A stretch of 62,000 bases of DNA from NCBI RefSeq assembly GCF_964340395.1, contig NC_135555.1:7906431-7968430 (forward strand), read 5' to 3'. This document shows, in pieces, positions 46,701 through 59,310 of this stretch. Each line of letters opens with the position of its first letter. Within the stretch, counting starts at the first letter, position 1. Source of the DNA: Glandiceps talaboti (lineage: Eukaryota > Hemichordata > Enteropneusta > Spengelidae). The notes below the pieces were generated by a model. The model saw nothing but the letters and a program-made list of their open reading frames with translations. It was not told the DNA's origin and made no database searches. A program made the position numbers and the translations under genes.

Positions 46701-48580
46701 GTGAAAAACATTAGAGTATTTTGGTCACATACTCATATGTTGTAAGAGTACATACCAGACAACCTCAAGCAGCAGTGTCAGTGTTTTTCTAGACTATTGC
46801 GTGAGTAGGAGTAGTTGGCAGCCTATAATATGTATAAAGCAAAGTAGATCAGTTCACATGCCATACACAATAGCCTGGTTGAAAATAACCAGGCCTTCTA
46901 CAATTGGGAAAATAGTTCATAACATTTGTTTTGTAAGAATTATTTATAACCCCCACGATGGGGTCTAATAGTATACTAGTGTTACAGTGTCAACAAATTG
47001 CAAAAAAACAGTCACATTTTTATACGTATAGGCAAACATGTAGGAGATATCACAAACTCAAAATTGTGTGAGGCGTGTAAATCGCAGTAAATGTTCTGAC
47101 GTAAGTGACATTTGATGTGTGAGATATCAATATAATGCCTATAAGACATGTGATCTGTATAAAAGCTAGCAAGCACTTTGTGAAATGAGTTGCAAATGTC
47201 ATGTGTTCTGTGACTTGTTCTATACCCATATTTCTTCCATTGTAGTGTTGTCACTTCAAGCTATTGTGTCACATTCTGTCTACCCACTGTATACAATGTA
47301 GATTTTGATTCAAACCAGGTTGGCATTTCTTTTCACTCATCTAGTCTTTCATTTGCGGAGAAAAAACTTCAGAATTTCAGTTGTTACCTTCAAAATCTCT
47401 GTGTGTAGAGTTGAGTTACATGTATATAACTAACATTTACAGTTTTGGCAAACTGACAACTTATACATGTATGTGTGTAATATTTAAACCAAAGGACTTG
47501 AAAGAAATATTGAACATAGCTTCAAAGTTTACATTGTACTCTGAATTAATTTCAAAATATAACTGAACAATACAGTATAACATAACATAATACAAATGTT
47601 AAAGTTGACATAACAGAAATAAGATCTATGAAAAAAAAAACCATGATATAAATAAACAGGACTGAAAATTTAAAGTTCAGGGGGTCATGTGTTGCATGTC
47701 TTGTGTTGCGTATATGTTTTGGGACACTTACAAACAAGCGTTTGATCCGCAACTTTACATGTTTTGTGGTTCTTTCAAGTGCCATGTCGAATCCCAGGGT
47801 ACATCTTGGTTTGGTCTGTTATCTTTTATCGATTTGCTTTCTGTTCCCCATATCTCAGTAAAAAAAAGCAATGGTGGAACACAGCAGTCAGACCTGGAGG
47901 TTGGGCATCGAAGTCACTTGTGCACATCAGGGGTCCCCACTAATAGGGAAGGGACAAAAAGAGGAGCAAATTGGTACAGAACAAGAGAACAGTCCAAAAC
48001 TAATTAATGCTTTCAATATTACGTGCTGTCAGAGAAGTCTGTTTGCCAAAGTTGACTCCATTTCTGACATGGGCCTTTAAATGTCGTAATACAGCTATTT
48101 GTAGGGTGTCATCAGTTGACAGTTCAGACTTGATAGCTGTATGGTCTCTGAATAACAAAGATGCTAGTCTATAAGATGTATGTCATGCTAACCTATCAGC
48201 CAGCACTTGAAGTCTGATTAGGGTGGCCTTTAGTTAATTCTATCTTTCTCATGACCCGACTGACCCTATTATGTTTCTGCAATGTACCAAAAAAATTTAA
48301 AATCAAAACCTTCTACGGCAGGATTAGGAAAAAAATACGTCTGTTGTCCAACCCCATGAGCAAAAATTATTGTTTATTACTGAAATTCAGGAAATTTTAT
48401 GAAACAAATGGTTCAAAGGTTCCTTCTGACTTTGATTGTCATTTCTAAGTCATTCAGACTGTTAAAGTATTATGTGAATTGAAATAATCACCAACATGTA
48501 TTCATACTTATGTTTTGAATTTTGAATTTTTTTTTCTCCAAGAAATGACATTTTTAAGGTGTTATGATGATAGAATTAAA

Positions 48581-48651
48581 TACATACATACATACATACA
48601 TACATACATACATACATACATACATACATACATACATACATACATACATAC
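48581..48651 (+). repeat. (TACA)n microsatellite
   Basis: About 17 TACA units. Confidence 0.95.
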
Positions 48652-48724
48652 ACCCCTTTGCTGAGTAATACAACATTAAAACCGTACTTCTTACAATCTC
48701 TTCCTGTCTATACTAGTCTACAGT

Positions 48725-49430
48725 GAACATGTAGTTCCTATACAGTATCGTTACCATTTACACCTCCACTCAGTCTAGTTCCTATACAGTATTGTTACCA
48801 TTTACACCTCCACTCAGTCTAGTTCCTATACAGTATTGTTACCATTTACAACTCCACTCAGTCTAGTTCCTATACAGTATCATTACAATTTACAACTCCA
48901 CTCACAGTCTAGTGCCTACAAGGCATCATTACCATTTACAACTCCACTCACAGTCTAGTTCCTATACAGTATCGTTACCATTTACAACTCCACTTACAGT
49001 CTAGTTCCTATACAGTATCGTTACCATTTACACCTCCACTCACAGTCTAGTTCCTATACAGTATCGTTACCATTTACACCTTCACTCACAGTCTAGTTCC
49101 TGTACAGTATCATTACCATTTACACCTCCACTCACAGTCTAGTTCCTATACAATATCGTTACCATTTACACCTCCACTCACAGTCTAGTCCCTATACGGC
49201 ATCGTTACCATTTACAACTCCACTCACAGTCTAGTTCCTATACAGTATCATTACCATTTACATTACAACTCCACTTACAGTCTAGTTCCTATACAGTATT
49301 GTTACCATTTACACCTCCACTCACAGTCTAGTCCCTACTACAATATCGTTACCATTTACAACTCCACTCACAGTCTAGTCCCTATACCATATACGGCATC
49401 GTTACCATTTACACCTCACTCACAAAAAAG
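48725..49430 (+). repeat. 44-46-bp minisatellite, about 15 copies
   Basis: The unit contains CAGTCTAGTTCCTATACAGT, ATCGTTACCATTTACACCTC and CACTCA. Early units are 44 bp; later ones gain CA and become 46 bp. Confidence 0.92.
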
Positions 49431-50030
49431 CCATGTTGGCAACCAGACTATTAAGTCTATACATACATCATGTACATGTACATACTATTAAAAATATGGT
49501 ATCAATGCCAGCCTTGAATACAATCACATGTATTCATGTACCTTGTTAACCTTGTAGACTCAATGTGATTAGTGGTATTTCAACAGCATTATTTGTACAC
49601 TTGTATGTCAAATACACCTCAATATAAAGTATTTGTGAAATAAAGTGAAGCAATTTGATATAAGAGAGCATTAAATTGATCTCAATGTGTGCAACCAATG
49701 ACTTGATAAGTATAATTTTGGTTAGCTAAGCAGCACACCATTTAACATTTATCATTGAAATGGGTTCCCTTCACAAGTTCACTATTCTTTGTAAACAAAG
49801 CCTAAAAATGGGAATGTTCCCTTAGTATTACAGAATTTCTTAAAAGCATGACAAAGTTCCCAGTCCATTGTCTTTCCCTCAGCCAAAGTTGACATTTGGT
49901 TGAAAATACAGAAAATCTAATATAGCCTTGTATTTACAACTGTAATAACTTTTTTGAAGATATCAAATTATTTTCTCATGATCTAATGACATGAAAGAGC
50001 TGTATGATTTAACACATAGCTACATTTAGG

Positions 50031-50210
50031 AGACGACTGTACAATGTCACACAAGATCAATAAACAAACTTCATTCATTTAGGACAAAGCAAAGCCCCCT
50101 CCCCCTAAACGAACGTTCACATATGCGACATCACCATGTTTATGACCCACTCTGCTCCTTAACGAATGACGTTCATTTATTGAGCCTCTGTGACATTGTG
50201 CGATCATCTC
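50031..50210. mobile_element. Inverted-repeat element, family B copy 2
   Basis: Left end GACGACTGTACAATGTCACA; right end TGTGACATTGTGCGATCATC, its near reverse complement. Between them lies TTCATTCATTTAGGACAAAG and a GAACGTTCACAT block shared with the 9382 copy. Confidence 0.65.
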
Positions 50211-50844
50211 TAAGTATACAGTGTATATATGTTTTATGTCTCAATGGTGCCAGCTGTTCCTTTGATGTTTGATAGAAATTGAAAAAGAAAACCCACTGAC
50301 GTCTTTGTTTTTTTACAATTATAAATTGTAACTGATAACTTTGAACCTGGTGTGCACTTTCAGTGGAATCACAGCACTGTACCTTATCCACACCAAATCA
50401 CTGATTTGAATTGGCTCTAGCAGATACTCCTCAAACATAAACCCATCTACAGTTAATGTTTTAATGAGTTTTAATGACAGGAATAATACCTGAATAATGC
50501 TTAGAATTTGTGTATTATTTAGAGAAAGGGTTTCTGGTACAGATATGCAAATATAGTATGATGTCTTTGTCATGCAAATTATGGTACCATTTAGGAGTAC
50601 TCACACTCTGTAGATCAAGGTGTAGATGTGACATACATATAGTACATTATATGTAAATCATGCACAAGCCAAGTTACTGTCTTTGAGCAGAAAATATGGT
50701 TTATATACCCTGGTTGTTCTATGTCACAACAAGCCGTCTCTACCTTACTGGTTCTGAGGTGCTTGAAATACAAATCCAAACATTCCAAATCGCCTTTATT
50801 AATATTCCTGGTTTTTCATGAATTTTGCATGAGGTGGTATAATT

Positions 50845-51004
50845 ATATTATTCCCCAATATATGTCTTCGTTCAGTTAGAATATACTTGTGACTTGTGGC
50901 GTTTTGTCACTTCTCATCTTGTGACACCGTACTGTAGTGACAACGCCCCTCTGAAGTTCACTTGTAATTTCCTTGCTGAACAAAGGCAAATATTGGAAAA
51001 TAAA
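50845..51004. mobile_element. Short inverted-repeat element, family A copy 2
   Basis: Left end ATTATTCCCCAATATATGTC with CTTCGTTCAG; right end CTGAACAAAGGCAAATATTG then GAAAATAAAT. These are mutual inverted repeats and match the family at 1002-1148. Confidence 0.6.
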
Positions 51005-53133
51005 TATCTAACTGTATATGTTGAAATGAGTACAGCGTTCTCTTCACAAGATTCTATAGTGTACTTAGTTATACACATGGTCATCTTACTTTCACATTTG
51101 TAAATGAGTCGTACACTTACAGAATGCAATCCAAGCATAGACCCTCCACGTCTATGATCCAAGGTACTCATGATTGTTATGCTATGTAAAGTGGAGCTAT
51201 TAGAATTACATAGGATCATTCTTTTGTTGATGACCACTGTGTTTTGTATTTATAAGTGTATCAAACAACTGTTTTTCACATTATAAAGCTAAGCTGAACT
51301 GGGCCTTTATCTCCAAATGTTGGTGACTTCCTTTGTAGGAATGTATCATCTCGTGATGTATAATCAACAACTTTGCACCTTTTTGATAGCAAGGAGTACA
51401 TACTGTGCTGTCTGTCAAGATGTACAGAGATAATATCACCATACATGTACATGTATAATATGTACGGAGATAATATCACCATACATGTACATTATACATG
51501 TACAAAACTCTCTTTGGCAACTTTTCTCATTTTTGATCCTGGATAAATCTTTGTCCAAGTGTCCAGAATTTGTAATCATTACAGTACTTTTGTTTTCCTT
51601 TGTATTAATTAAAACAGTAAAATGTATCAAAGTTATCAATTTCAATATTTTAAAATTTACTAGGACAATTCATTTGGGATCTGTAATATGAACCATATAC
51701 TAGACTAGTTGTATACCTTATATGTATTCCCTTGTTATGTAATTCATAGTGTTATTGCTAAGGTTTTGAAACCCTAGTGACAGAGTCGGGGAAATCAGGT
51801 AATATTTGCAAAAGATTTCCAGACCTTGTACATAATCTTTTTTTGAGGAACGCCGATAAAACACCTGGGGAACATGGATAGATTTAACCTACGTGTACCA
51901 CCTTTAACTATTACATTGAATTCAACCAGAAATTAATTTTGAAAAAATAAATGACTTTATAGATGTATAGATAACAGGAAATAATTGATGTATTAGTTCC
52001 TGTCGTCATTGAAGTTAATAGGCCTCATGAGAAATTAACAACTGATGTAGTGACAAAATCTCTGTGTAAAGTAGTGTGCACTGGCGCTGAACAAAAAAGA
52101 TGAGTTGAAATGTTGGAAAGCCCTTGAGAAGAGGAAAGATAAATCTTCAAATCCTTCCTAAAGCTGTCAACAGCATTGGTATATGTGTTGGCGTATTTCC
52201 AACGAGATGATGTGTATGGAGTGTATTAATATACCCTGTAAAGTGAAGCTATACAGTATAAGGCTTGTTTAGTACATGGTTACAGCAAATGATATGACAC
52301 ATAAAGACAAAATATAACGTAAAAATGAAGCTACATTTGTATATATGCGATGATTTTTTTTTAGTTGATTACGTCTTAGTAGTAATATGCATAATGACGT
52401 ATGTTTTTCTCATTCTATATGTCTGTATACTATCTACTTGAGACTGCTCTGTACAGGTAATACTACTGGGGTATTACGTCCGTCACAATCACAACCATGT
52501 AATCCAATATCTCAGTGCTAAAAAAATTACCTATTGGCATTGTAGCAAATATTAATGTGTCTGTTTTTTGATACCTTTTAGTGTATTTTCTTATGAACTG
52601 TCCGTCCGTACATTGTATTCTGCTTTGTTTCCCCGCTTGTTACGCAAGTAGAACTAACATTTGATTCCTGTTGTAAGTCAGACACATTTTTTGCATATTT
52701 TCATAATTCTTTGAAACAATGTGTCATCAGCTTGTACAAACTAGTTGATTTAGAACAATTCCATGCAATGCTCTTCAAGAGAAAGCTAGAACATATTACA
52801 GCTTCTTTCCCATTTTTCAAAGTTTGTTTTGTAAATAGTAGACTGGTGTGTTGGCAGTAATAATCAGATCTATTAAGATTCATTGTACATTTCATTTGTA
52901 TGTTTTATGATGTGTTATGTCCAGTCAGCTGCTTTAACTCTAGGGGTCAACTAGAGGTCAATAACATACCAGGACTCATTGAAACATACATACATGACTA
53001 AACAAAGAATTATGGGCATCGCAAAACTTACATGTATGATAAAGTAAAGGTACATGTATATGTGATGGCAGTTTTCAACAGTGGTGGTTTTGTCATGTAG
53101 CAAATTACACGTACTATTCTACATGTACTTGAT

Positions 53134-53151
53134 TCCCCCCCCCCCCCCCCA
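53134..53151 (+). repeat. Poly-C tract
   Basis: A run of about 17 C residues in the long intron. Confidence 0.85.
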
Positions 53152-53969
53152 GTTACCATGTATCTCTGTACATGTAACTTTACACATAGCAAACAAAGGT
53201 TCATGTTACTTTGTTAGTTTTAATTCAGTAAAAGTACTAATGTATCTGGTTCATTCTTCAAATAGAACTATTATACTCCCTGTATTTGACTCATTCTCCT
53301 GCAAAAGTGAGAGAGTGAAGCTGTAGAATTTCTCCAGTACAGATATTAAATTTAAAGGTATCAATATTATATATCTCAAGACTTAATTTAAAGCACTGTT
53401 TAATAGATATTCCGGATTACGCGGTATGCCCCGTGGAGTCATAAATATGGTTGTGATGGCCTCCTGGTACATGTATACCTACAATGTACATGTAGCTCAT
53501 ATCAGGATAGTGTATTTCTTTTAACATACGTTGCTCATAATTTGGTAAGAAAGTCCCTTAGTATTGTAAAGAAGCTTGCCTAACATCCTCAAAAATTGCA
53601 ATATTATATAGCCAAGTCATCATAAGACAGATTCCCAATTTTTGTAACAATGGTACATGTATATGTTCCATGGCAAAATTGACAAATTGCAACTTTTTAC
53701 TCCCCTAGCACACATATATTATACAACAATGGAATACTTTTGCCATACATCATTACATGTACATGGCTTTACTTCCACGATTTTATTATCTCAGCTACTG
53801 TCATTGTCAAGCCTATCAGGTGAGTTATGGCATATTGATGTGACGGAAATTACAAATTATGATATGACTTGCAGAGAAAAAATAGATTTATGGGTAAAGT
53901 AGCTGAAAGATAATACCTTCTTTATGTCTTCTTATAAATATCTATCATCTGATATAAATTGCCAACAGA

Positions 53970-54475
53970 TTAGGCTGACCCTGTTTTTTTTATGTTTCTC
54001 GTTACTTTTCCATGGCAAGTATGGGTCGGTTGATTGGTTGGTTGGTCGATCAATTTTTATAAAAAAAAATTTAAAAAATCAAAAATCATCATCTTGATGT
54101 TTCTCTGCCTCTCCTTTTCCTCCTCTCTATCTTCTTTTTATTTGATTCCTGGTAACAGGCCCTTTCCCAGCCTCTCTACACAATTGGCATGTTCTCAGCC
54201 CCCCCCCCCCCCCCCCCCCCCCCCCTCCTTGAATAACTTCCGTCACGAAAGACATGCTTTGTTCGTGAACAAGTGTCTTTGTCGCCGCCATGACTGTAGT
54301 TGATGTTGGCAGTCCAGACACTTCCTTAATCTTGCCAGAGAGGGTTACTGTTCTGTAAAATATTGAGAGTGGGTGAAAATATTTTTTTATTTTTTTATGA
54401 TGTCAAGAGATTTGGGTCGGTCGGGAAATGAGAAACAGAAAAAAAAATAGGGTCACTCTTAGTAAGACAGTCTTG
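53970..54475. mobile_element. Possible inverted-repeat element containing a poly-C tract
   Basis: CTGACCCTGTTTTTTTTATG with TTTCTCG on the left pairs with GAAACAGAAAAAAAAATAGG and GTCACTC on the right. The interior holds 27 C residues (about 54199-54225). The ends are low complexity, so the element is uncertain. Confidence 0.4.
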
Positions 54476-54825
54476 TTTATACATGTATTATTATCAATGA
54501 CAAGTTTACTCAGAGTTTGAAGTGTCATTTGGTGTGCAGTTATAGTATGTTTTATTTGCTAGTTAGTAAATATTTGAACAAAACTCTATATAGATATTGC
54601 AGTTAGAGTTATTAATTTTAAGTGATTATTACTACTAGTTTGTAGTATCTGGACTAATCAGTTTTAATTTCTATAGTTAATATGAATTATCAATAGATAT
54701 TTCATAGTTTATGTCCCCATGGACCAGAGTATACTATCTAATTTGATAAATTGATGATGAATAGATGGATGGTTGGATGGACAGATGGATGGATGGACAA
54801 TATAATGGGTGATGTGAACCTATTG

Positions 54826-55126
54826 CAGCTAAAATGATGTTGGTTTAGTGTTTCACTCATGGGACATTACATTTTTGACACAAAGGTAGACATATTTCAA
54901 CTCTAGGCGAGCAGGATCCTACATGTATGCCCAATTACAGGCTTCAAGTGACACATGATGAATTTAATGGCTTCAGTTATTTATTTTCTAACTAATCAAC
55001 GTATCAACTTGACTACTTCTACATCCCCACCGTACCTATGTTTCTTTTGCATTAAAAGTTGTCTGAGTGTGTTTAAGAAATGTCATGTTACATGAGTGAA
55101 ACACCAAACCAACATCATTTTAGCTG
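54826..55126. mobile_element. 301-bp MITE with about 35-bp terminal inverted repeats
   Basis: Left end CAGCTAAAATGATGTTGGTT, then TAGTGTTTCACTCAT; right end ATGAGTGAAACACCAAACCA, then ACATCATTTTAGCTG. No transposase frame and no clear target duplication. Confidence 0.75.
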
Positions 55127-56102
55127 TACAAGGTTGCCTCTGATTGGAAAACATGTACAGATACCTTAAGTTATCTCTCATTAATAATACAATCAGGTGT
55201 GCTTGTTTCCTTTGTTTTCTAGCCAATTGGAATGAACCTTATTAGTGCTTGACATTCTCTGAATAATAATGGTAGCGTTACACAAATTTTACATGTAGAT
55301 CTTTTATTACATTAAGACCGTATTGATTGGTGTTAGCATGGTCCATTTCATGGTGACTTATTTTATGATGTTGCATTGGCAACACAAAAATGTCCTTATA
55401 CTACAGATGGTTGGTTTTAATTAATGTAAATATCCCAGAGGACCTAATATGGTTTTAGTCACGTATGTGACTTTATATTGTATATATAATTCAGGGTTTT
55501 AGTGTTGGAGGTAGACAATAGTATACGCTGAAATATTTAAGTATCCGTAATTGGATTTGTTGTGCTCAGAGATATATCATTTTATATGGTTTGGTGAATT
55601 TGTTATGTCATTAAGCAAAAATGGATAAGATGGCCTCAGAGAATAGTGTAGGTACATGTAGGTCAGGATTTTATATTTTTTTTATTTTTATCTTTTCAAT
55701 TGTTTTATTTTTGAAAAATGTTGTTTCAACCCAAAACCAAACACAATGTCAGTTTAAATACCCCTTCTGTAATAGTTTGATTAATGTGTACAGACATGAC
55801 TGGGGAAAGAAAACAGATGTGCATGAAGGTCAAGAAGACAAAGAATTTCTTATCTTTTTGTTTTAAATGTTTCAAAAAAATGTTTAGGGTCGGCAGTTAA
55901 AACTAGGATCGGTTGGGTTATCGGACACACACAATTTTTTTTTTCTTTTGTCTTAATAGTAATGTATGGCAGTGGTTACAAATACAAATGATGACTTAGA
56001 AAGACATGGACTCCCTCATACCATATGATATGTAACATAAATTGTTTTATTTTTCTGTCTTTTCTGTCTGAGATGTGGAATGTAACAAGTTAGAATGAAC
56101 TT

Positions 56103-56523
56103 ATGTAAGGGACAATCGCACGATGTCACACAAGCTCAACAAGTGAACTTAATTCATTTAGGGTGAGGGGGGGGGGTCTGGCCTTGATACGATTACTGAA
56201 CTTCATTTTCGCACTCCTTAAACCTTATTTCGACAGATCTTTCACTCATTCAACAGCTTTTGTATTTTCTACTGAGATGTTGATAAGTTGATAAAAAAAT
56301 TACTTCTAATGTGAGATATGGTGCTGGGTTTCTGGTAGTGTTGTAATGATCTTTACTGTGTTTACAATCATGGTTTTATATTACATTAATCATAGTGATG
56401 TGACCGCTATGGTTCTCATCATAGTTTATATCATATATAAATGTTTGCTGTCACACTTGTGAGCATTCATTTAGGAGGAACGATGTTCGTTTGTTGAACT
56501 TGAGACACATTGTGTCCCTTAAA
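56103..56523. mobile_element. Inverted-repeat element, family B copy 3
   Basis: The left end TAAGGGACAATCGCACGATG and the right end ACACATTGTGTCCCTTAAAT are inverted repeats. Both arms contain the CATTTAGG/CTAAATG block of the family. Confidence 0.6.
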
Positions 56524-56930
56524 TGACAAAAAAAAACACAGATGGTGGCTAGCGAATTCTATATACATGTAGCACAGTTAATATACGGAGGTGAACAAAT
56601 CCACTGGTCCTGGGTCCGGGACTAACGATTTTTGTGGGCGGACCACACAGATTTTACCTTGTCTAGTTGGGAAATTGTTCAAATCAAAGTGATTCACCTC
56701 AGGTATGTATGTGATTTGAGTCAGACCATGTGCTTCAGTTCCAAAAATTGCCCTCATTGCCAAGCTAGTCTAACATGTTATTGTTTAATTAATTGATGTA
56801 ATGAAATCAGTAAAAACTTAAATGGGGTAATTTACACCTTTTTGTTTATGATGTCATTATCAATCTATTATCCCTGTTACTTTGTAATGCAGTAGTCAGC
56901 ACAACTGAACTATAAGGTTCAGTTGAAAAT

Positions 56931-57188
56931 CATGTCTGTCTGTCTGTCTGTCTGTATGTATGTATGTATGTATGTATGTATGTATGTATGTATGTATGTA
57001 TGTATGTATGTATGTATGTATGTATGTATGTATGTATGTATGTATGTATGTATGTATGTATGTATGTATGTATGTATGTATGTATGTCTGTCTGTCTCTG
57101 TCTGTCTGTCTGGCTACCTGTCTGTTTGTCTGTCTGTCTATGTCTATGTCTGGCTGGCTGGCTGGCTGGCTGTCTCTGTCTGTCTGTC

Positions 57189-57221
<33 letters not shown>

Positions 57222-57262
57222 GTCTGTCTGTCTGTCTGTCTCTGTCTGTCTGTCTGTCTGTC

Positions 57263-57341
<79 letters not shown>

Positions 57342-57342
57342 G
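56931..57342 (+). repeat. TGTA and TGTC microsatellite block
   Basis: TCTG units, then (TGTA)n to about 57085, then (TGTC)n with TCTGG interruptions to 57342. Confidence 0.95.
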
Positions 57343-57757
57343 TAGACTTCACTTGTTGTTTAAATACTTTAAAAATTCCACCCATAAACTGTAAAGTTTT
57401 TGTATTTAAATATGTATTTGACATAATAGGAGTATTGATAAGATATTCCAAAAGTTGGAACTTCTGTGACTATAAACCAGATGCTTGATGATTTATGCAG
57501 TACCATTATAGTATTGCAATTTCCTGCCTTGTAAAGTTGTATGCAATTAACACCGACATGATAGGTGTGTATATTGAGGTTATCAAGTGTGATTATACAG
57601 TAGTGTATTAAATCAAACATGTCATCAGGTGTAGACACATTTCATTATGTTAACATGTATGTATGTATAGTACTGTGCACTGCCATGATGCCAAAGATAA
57701 TTACCCATTAATTTACTGAATATATTGAACCGTGAAATATACTAGTCTAAAGCTATC

Positions 57758-58144
57758 TAGTCTAGAATTCTAAACTGGTACAGTATTACGTTTTAAAAAC
57801 TTCATTACTATTACCAGTCTAGTCAAGACGATTGTTCTAACACAGAAATCTGTGCTGCCCCCAACCGTATTCATATAAACAATTTCGCATCATGTGATTT
57901 TAGTTTAAAAAGACTGGAGGTGGAGTCCTGGTTGGACATTTGCATATCAGTGCAGTCCAAGAAATGTTAGAAAGGTCAAAACCTGTCAGTTTGTAATGGA
58001 TTACATCATACATGCACCCTATGTGCTTCCTTCACCACAGGGGAGCACCACAATTTAACACCTTTTGTAACTGTCTGGAGTAGACTGGTGTTAGTAATGA
58101 AGTTTTTAAAACGTAATACTGTACCAGTTTAGAATTCTAGACTA
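57758..58144. mobile_element. 387-bp TA-flanked MITE
   Basis: TA lies at both ends. Arms of about 70 bp start GTCTAGAATTCTAAACTGGT and are near-exact reverse complements (right arm ends ACCAGTTTAGAATTCTAGAC). TA duplication is typical of Tc1/mariner-related MITEs; the superfamily is inferred. Confidence 0.78.
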
Positions 58145-58254
58145 AAAGTTATCCTTCATTGAATCTATCAGATCTCTATTTCAGTTAGAGACTATGTTAG
58201 CATCCAGACTAGAAATGTACATATACAAATACTGATAAGAAATAGACTTAGGTC

Positions 58255-58630
58255 TAATAAAAAAAAGTTGTTTGGTTCCGGTTACCTGACCCCCACCTAG
58301 TTTTTCACACCGACCCTAAAAAATTTGTTACGTATTCAAGAAAAATAATAATAAAATCGTGAAAATCGTAAAGTCTCGCAAGAAATAGTGGATGCGGAAA
58401 CTGACATCAACTTAAAAAGACACTAAAACTATTCTTCCAATCTGTAATGGCTGTACATCTGATAGGAAGAAATAAACAACACAGAGATTATTTGGAAAAC
58501 AATGGAAAACCTGAACTGGACACTCACACACGAAAAAAAAATATAATAAAATAAAACTAAAAATCGACTTACCCCACCTATTCTAAAATTGAATGTATCG
58601 TAATCAGAACCACACAATTTTTTTAATGCC
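58255..58630. mobile_element. AT-rich inverted-repeat element
   Basis: AAAAAAGTTGTTTGGTTCCG on the left pairs with AGAACCACACAATTTTTTTA on the right. The left part (TAGTTTTTCACACCGACCCT) matches 55870-55945 in the opposite orientation (TTTAGGGTCGGCAGTTAAAA), so it belongs to a dispersed family. Confidence 0.55.
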
Positions 58631-59139
58631 TTATCAAGAACTGCACGTGAAGTATATAGAACAAACTGATATCATTGTGAGATAACTACTGAGATAGAAC
58701 TGTGAAATAGTTTAATTAATTAATACATTACATAAAAATTGTTGAGAAATTTATATTCGCCGCAGTTAGTTTGGTTTGGGTGACAAAGGCATGCAAAGTT
58801 ATCACTGGTCAAAGTAGTATTTCTAGTGATATAGTTTTGTACATATTGATGGAACCAGGCAAGTGCTACCTACCGTCTCTTTACTTCGAGTCATTTCATA
58901 GAGAATTAACGTACCATATGGTGTGTAACCAATATTTGAAAGTGTTCATGTGAAGGATTACTGTAGAATTATGACTGCATATTCATATGAAAATATGGTT
59001 TGGGATTATCTTGTATGGAAAAATGAGCAAATTCTTTTGTGTGAGTGTTCTTTTCTTTTGAAAAGACACAAAGTTGAAAGTATGTTATTTTGGAGGACTA
59101 CGTAAATTCGAGGTACATGTATAATGTGACTGCAATAAA

Positions 59140-59174
<35 letters not shown>

Positions 59175-59310
59175 CGCGCGCACATGGGTGTGTGTGTGCG
59201 TGTGTGTGGGTACATGTGTGTGTATGTATGTGTGTTTATGTGTATGTGTATGTGTATGTGTGCGTGTATGGGTGGGTGGGTGTGTGTGTGTGTGTGTGTG
59301 TGGGGGGGGG
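59140..59310 (+). repeat. (TG)n microsatellite region
   Basis: TG tracts are interrupted by CGCGCGCACATGGG and TATG units, ending in a run of nine G. Confidence 0.92.

Noticed and set aside
47687-48080. 106-codon plus-strand frame in the long intron
   Set aside because: No recognisable domain, no good splice sites at its ends and unbiased composition; it is likely chance.
48581-49430. CRISPR-like regular repeats
   Set aside because: The repeat units are directly contiguous without unique spacers, and the genome is clearly animal.
55621-55866. 81-codon frame with a hydrophobic stretch
   Set aside because: The hydrophobic part comes from an AT-rich run next to a dispersed repeat; there is no conserved motif.
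56923-57488. 140-174-codon frames on both strands
   Set aside because: They come from TGTA/TGTC repeats and have no protein features.
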